DNA from: Candidatus Fermentibacter sp.
GTDB lineage: Bacteria; Fermentibacterota; Fermentibacteria; Fermentibacterales; Fermentibacteraceae
Length of the DNA: 41,615 nucleotides
Assembly: GCA_030373045.1 (NCBI GenBank)
Contig: JAUCPW010000039.1
Span: 1 to 41,615 of the forward strand
Direction: 5' to 3'
The notes beneath the pieces are model-generated. The model worked only from the letters and a program-made list of their open reading frames with translations, was not told where the DNA came from and made no database searches. This document shows positions 40,525 through 41,615 of the stretch, in pieces. The first letter of the stretch is position 1. The number at the start of each line of letters is the position of its first letter. A program made the position numbers and the translations under genes.

Positions 40525-40815
40525 CTACTCTATGACCACGAAGCGCTCGCTGCCTCGAACTCCCAGACCCTCATTCGCACGAAATAGATGCCCGTGAAGA
40601 GGTTACCGAGCTGGATCGAGTGCCAGCCCGGCTGGAACTCCGCAGCGATGACGGCCTTCACTATGCGGCCCGACATCTCGAAGACAGAGAACTCGACGGC
40701 ACATGCATCAGGCAGGCCACTGTACGCCTGGCCCGACAGACCAGAAATGCTGTGTTGCGGAACCAGTCGATGCTGACGAGAGAATGAGAAATGAGGCTAG
40801 TATGAACAGCTTCAT
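40525..40815 (-). pseudogene. Collapsed FG-GAP/sorting-domain gene (internal deletion and frameshift)
   Basis: ATG at 40815 encodes a signal peptide and mature start like the FG-GAP family (MKLFILASFLILSSASTGSA, then TQHFWSVGPGVQWPA) and stops at once. The following sequence in other frames encodes the C-terminal sorting domain: VEFSVFEMSGRIVKAV, FQPGWHSIQLGNLFTGIYF, and after another shift RGSERFVVIE with stop TAG at 40527-40525. About 500 codons of propeller and module are missing. Both ends match functional paralogs, so this is a remnant of a deletion, perhaps by recombination. Confidence 0.75.
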
Positions 40816-40921
40816 GAACGCCTCCCTGCCGGAGAATCCGAAGCCATTCTCCGAGATGCATTGCAGCGACCAAGCAGGAGAGCCAGTCACTATGGAACCG
40901 GTATCTGAGCTCGAGGTGCAG

Positions 40922-41305
40922 CTATGCCCGCACGTCGTGCGTTGACCTTTCAGATGGAATCATGTCGAACAGGATGGCAGCAGCGATGCCGAATGCATTT
41001 GCCAGGTAGTCGAATGGATCGTAGACATTCGACATCACTCCGAAACCGTTGGTCAGCTCAAAGGTCTCGACAACGGCCAGGGCAACCCCTGCGATCGCCA
41101 AACGCCCGAGTTTCACGCCAAAAGCCATACGGACGAGGTAGTAGACCGAGAACGAAGCTGCCAGGTTGCCGAAGTAGGAGAGGGTGATTTCGCCGAGTGC
41201 CGGAGAAAGCCACTTCTTCGCCAGAAGCCCGGCTATCCCTGCGAGAACCAGGAGTACATCATGAATCCGAGAGCCCGCACCTGTTCCACCAGTTCTGCTC
41301 CGCAC
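40922..41305 (-). CDS. VanZ-like small membrane protein
   Basis: 127 residues from GTG at 41305, chosen for GGAGG seven nt upstream and because upstream codons in this frame look non-coding. About three to four hydrophobic helices (DVLLVLAGIAGLLA, NLAASFSVYYLVRMAFG, LAIAGVALAVVETFEL, YLANAFGIAAAILFD). The segment ETFELTNGFG...YDPFDYLANAFG matches the VanZ-like pattern (acidic residue, then D-x-x-x-N in a membrane helix). Function unknown. Confidence 0.6.
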   Translation of the reverse strand: MRSRTGGTGAGSRIHDVLLVLAGIAGLLAKKWLSPALGEITLSYFGNLAASFSVYYLVRMAFGVKLGRLAIAGVALAVVETFELTNGFGVMSNVYDPFDYLANAFGIAAAILFDMIPSERSTHDVRA

Positions 41306-41615
41306 TCCAACCCCTCCAGGCCCGAGAGACGAACTCGGAGCTCCAGGATGACATCGCATCGGATCACTGCAATTGCTCGAACTTTGTAGTTTGACCTGCC
41401 CCTGAGCCGTTCCCATGCATGGATCGATGATGATAGTCGACCTGGGCCAGGGCAAGCCGGATCCCGATTGCGGAGGCGTTCCGTTACCGAATTTGCCACC
41501 CATGATATAGCTGAGGAATCAGGCGGCGCTCGTCCTGTTGACTGCAGGACGATGATGACATGAAAGACCAAGGCCGCCGATTCTTGAACCGGCGGCCTTG
41601 TCCAGTATGGTACCC
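41306..41615. other. Intergenic end of window
   Basis: 310 bp without a supported gene. It contains a 6-bp hairpin GTCCTG...CAGGAC near 41540 and the strong hairpin at 41569-41600. Confidence 0.55.
41569..41600 (-). terminator. Terminator-like hairpin for a gene entering from the right
   Basis: A perfect 11-bp stem CAAGGCCGCCG/CGGCGGCCTTG with a 10-nt loop. On the minus strand it is followed by GTCTTTCATG. The preceding minus-strand CCATACTGGAC is shared with the hairpin at 40433. Confidence 0.65.

Noticed and set aside
1-41615. tRNA, rRNA, IS transposase or prophage genes
   Set aside because: No cloverleaf, rRNA-like stretch, transposase or phage structural gene was recognised on reading both strands; covariance-model searches could not be run.

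Overview
The window comes from a GC-rich bacterium with a secretory style typical of uncultured FCB-group lineages (Fermentibacterota, Eisenbacteria or WOR-3-like; the exact phylum cannot be fixed from this sequence). Five full or nearly full FG-GAP/VCBS-type secreted proteins carry a C-terminal type-IX-style sorting domain, and a sixth is a decayed remnant. Another set of secreted beta-sandwich proteins ends in a different short motif, T-[WF]-[AG]-x-[VI]-K. Anaerobic energy metabolism is indicated by a complete HdrABC plus Flx-like flavin-based electron-bifurcation operon next to dsrC. No rRNA, tRNA, CRISPR array or transposase gene was seen.

Layout. 1-8.1 kb: three FG-GAP surface proteins (minus strand), a divergent GH51-like glycosidase with a sorting domain, and a small secreted coiled-coil protein. 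8.2-8.9 kb: a secreted beta-sandwich protein with its own terminator. 9.0-13.4 kb: a metalloid-resistance operon on the minus strand, read arsR > arsP-type permease > small CXXC protein > exported thioredoxin > CcdA-type electron carrier > ACR3, with a promoter and overlapping operator palindrome. 13.5-15.4 kb, divergent from ars: two tandem, translationally coupled secreted proteins, each interrupted by an in-frame UGA inside a CxxU motif, followed by a third secreted protein. 15.5-18.2 kb: a rhodanese-like protein without the catalytic Cys, a DUF6714-like protein, a class V aminotransferase/cysteine desulfurase and DsrC. 18.3-26.0 kb: hdrA-mvhD/flxD-flxB-flxC-flxA-hdrC-hdrB, nearly every junction a 4-nt start/stop overlap. 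26-31 kb: an FG-GAP protein flanked by two copies of a ~150-160 bp structured intergenic repeat, a secreted trypsin-like protease and a propeller-like secreted protein with a SPOR-like tail. 31.2-32.7 kb: an AbiE type IV toxin-antitoxin pair with a clear promoter/operator. 32.8-36.8 kb: another FG-GAP protein, two T-W-A-x-V-K proteins and a truncated third copy of the UGA-containing family. 37-39 kb: a methyltransferase, a zinc-ribbon/CD225 protein and a DUF2752 protein. 39-41.6 kb: a Fic protein exactly bracketed by 48-bp direct repeats, a collapsed FG-GAP pseudogene and a VanZ-like membrane protein.

The most interesting signal is the UGA-containing family. Three copies (codons starting at 13575, 14213 and 36703) have TGA at the homologous position. 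Two have Cys three residues before it (CGSU, CVSU). In all three a hairpin begins at a fixed distance downstream, with its 4-nt apical loop (AGGU, AGGU, AGUU) exactly 19 nt after the UGA. The two full copies are joined by a TGATG stop/start overlap. I infer that they are secreted selenoproteins decoded through bacterial SECIS elements, in a family I do not know as selenoproteins. The Sec machinery itself is not in the window.
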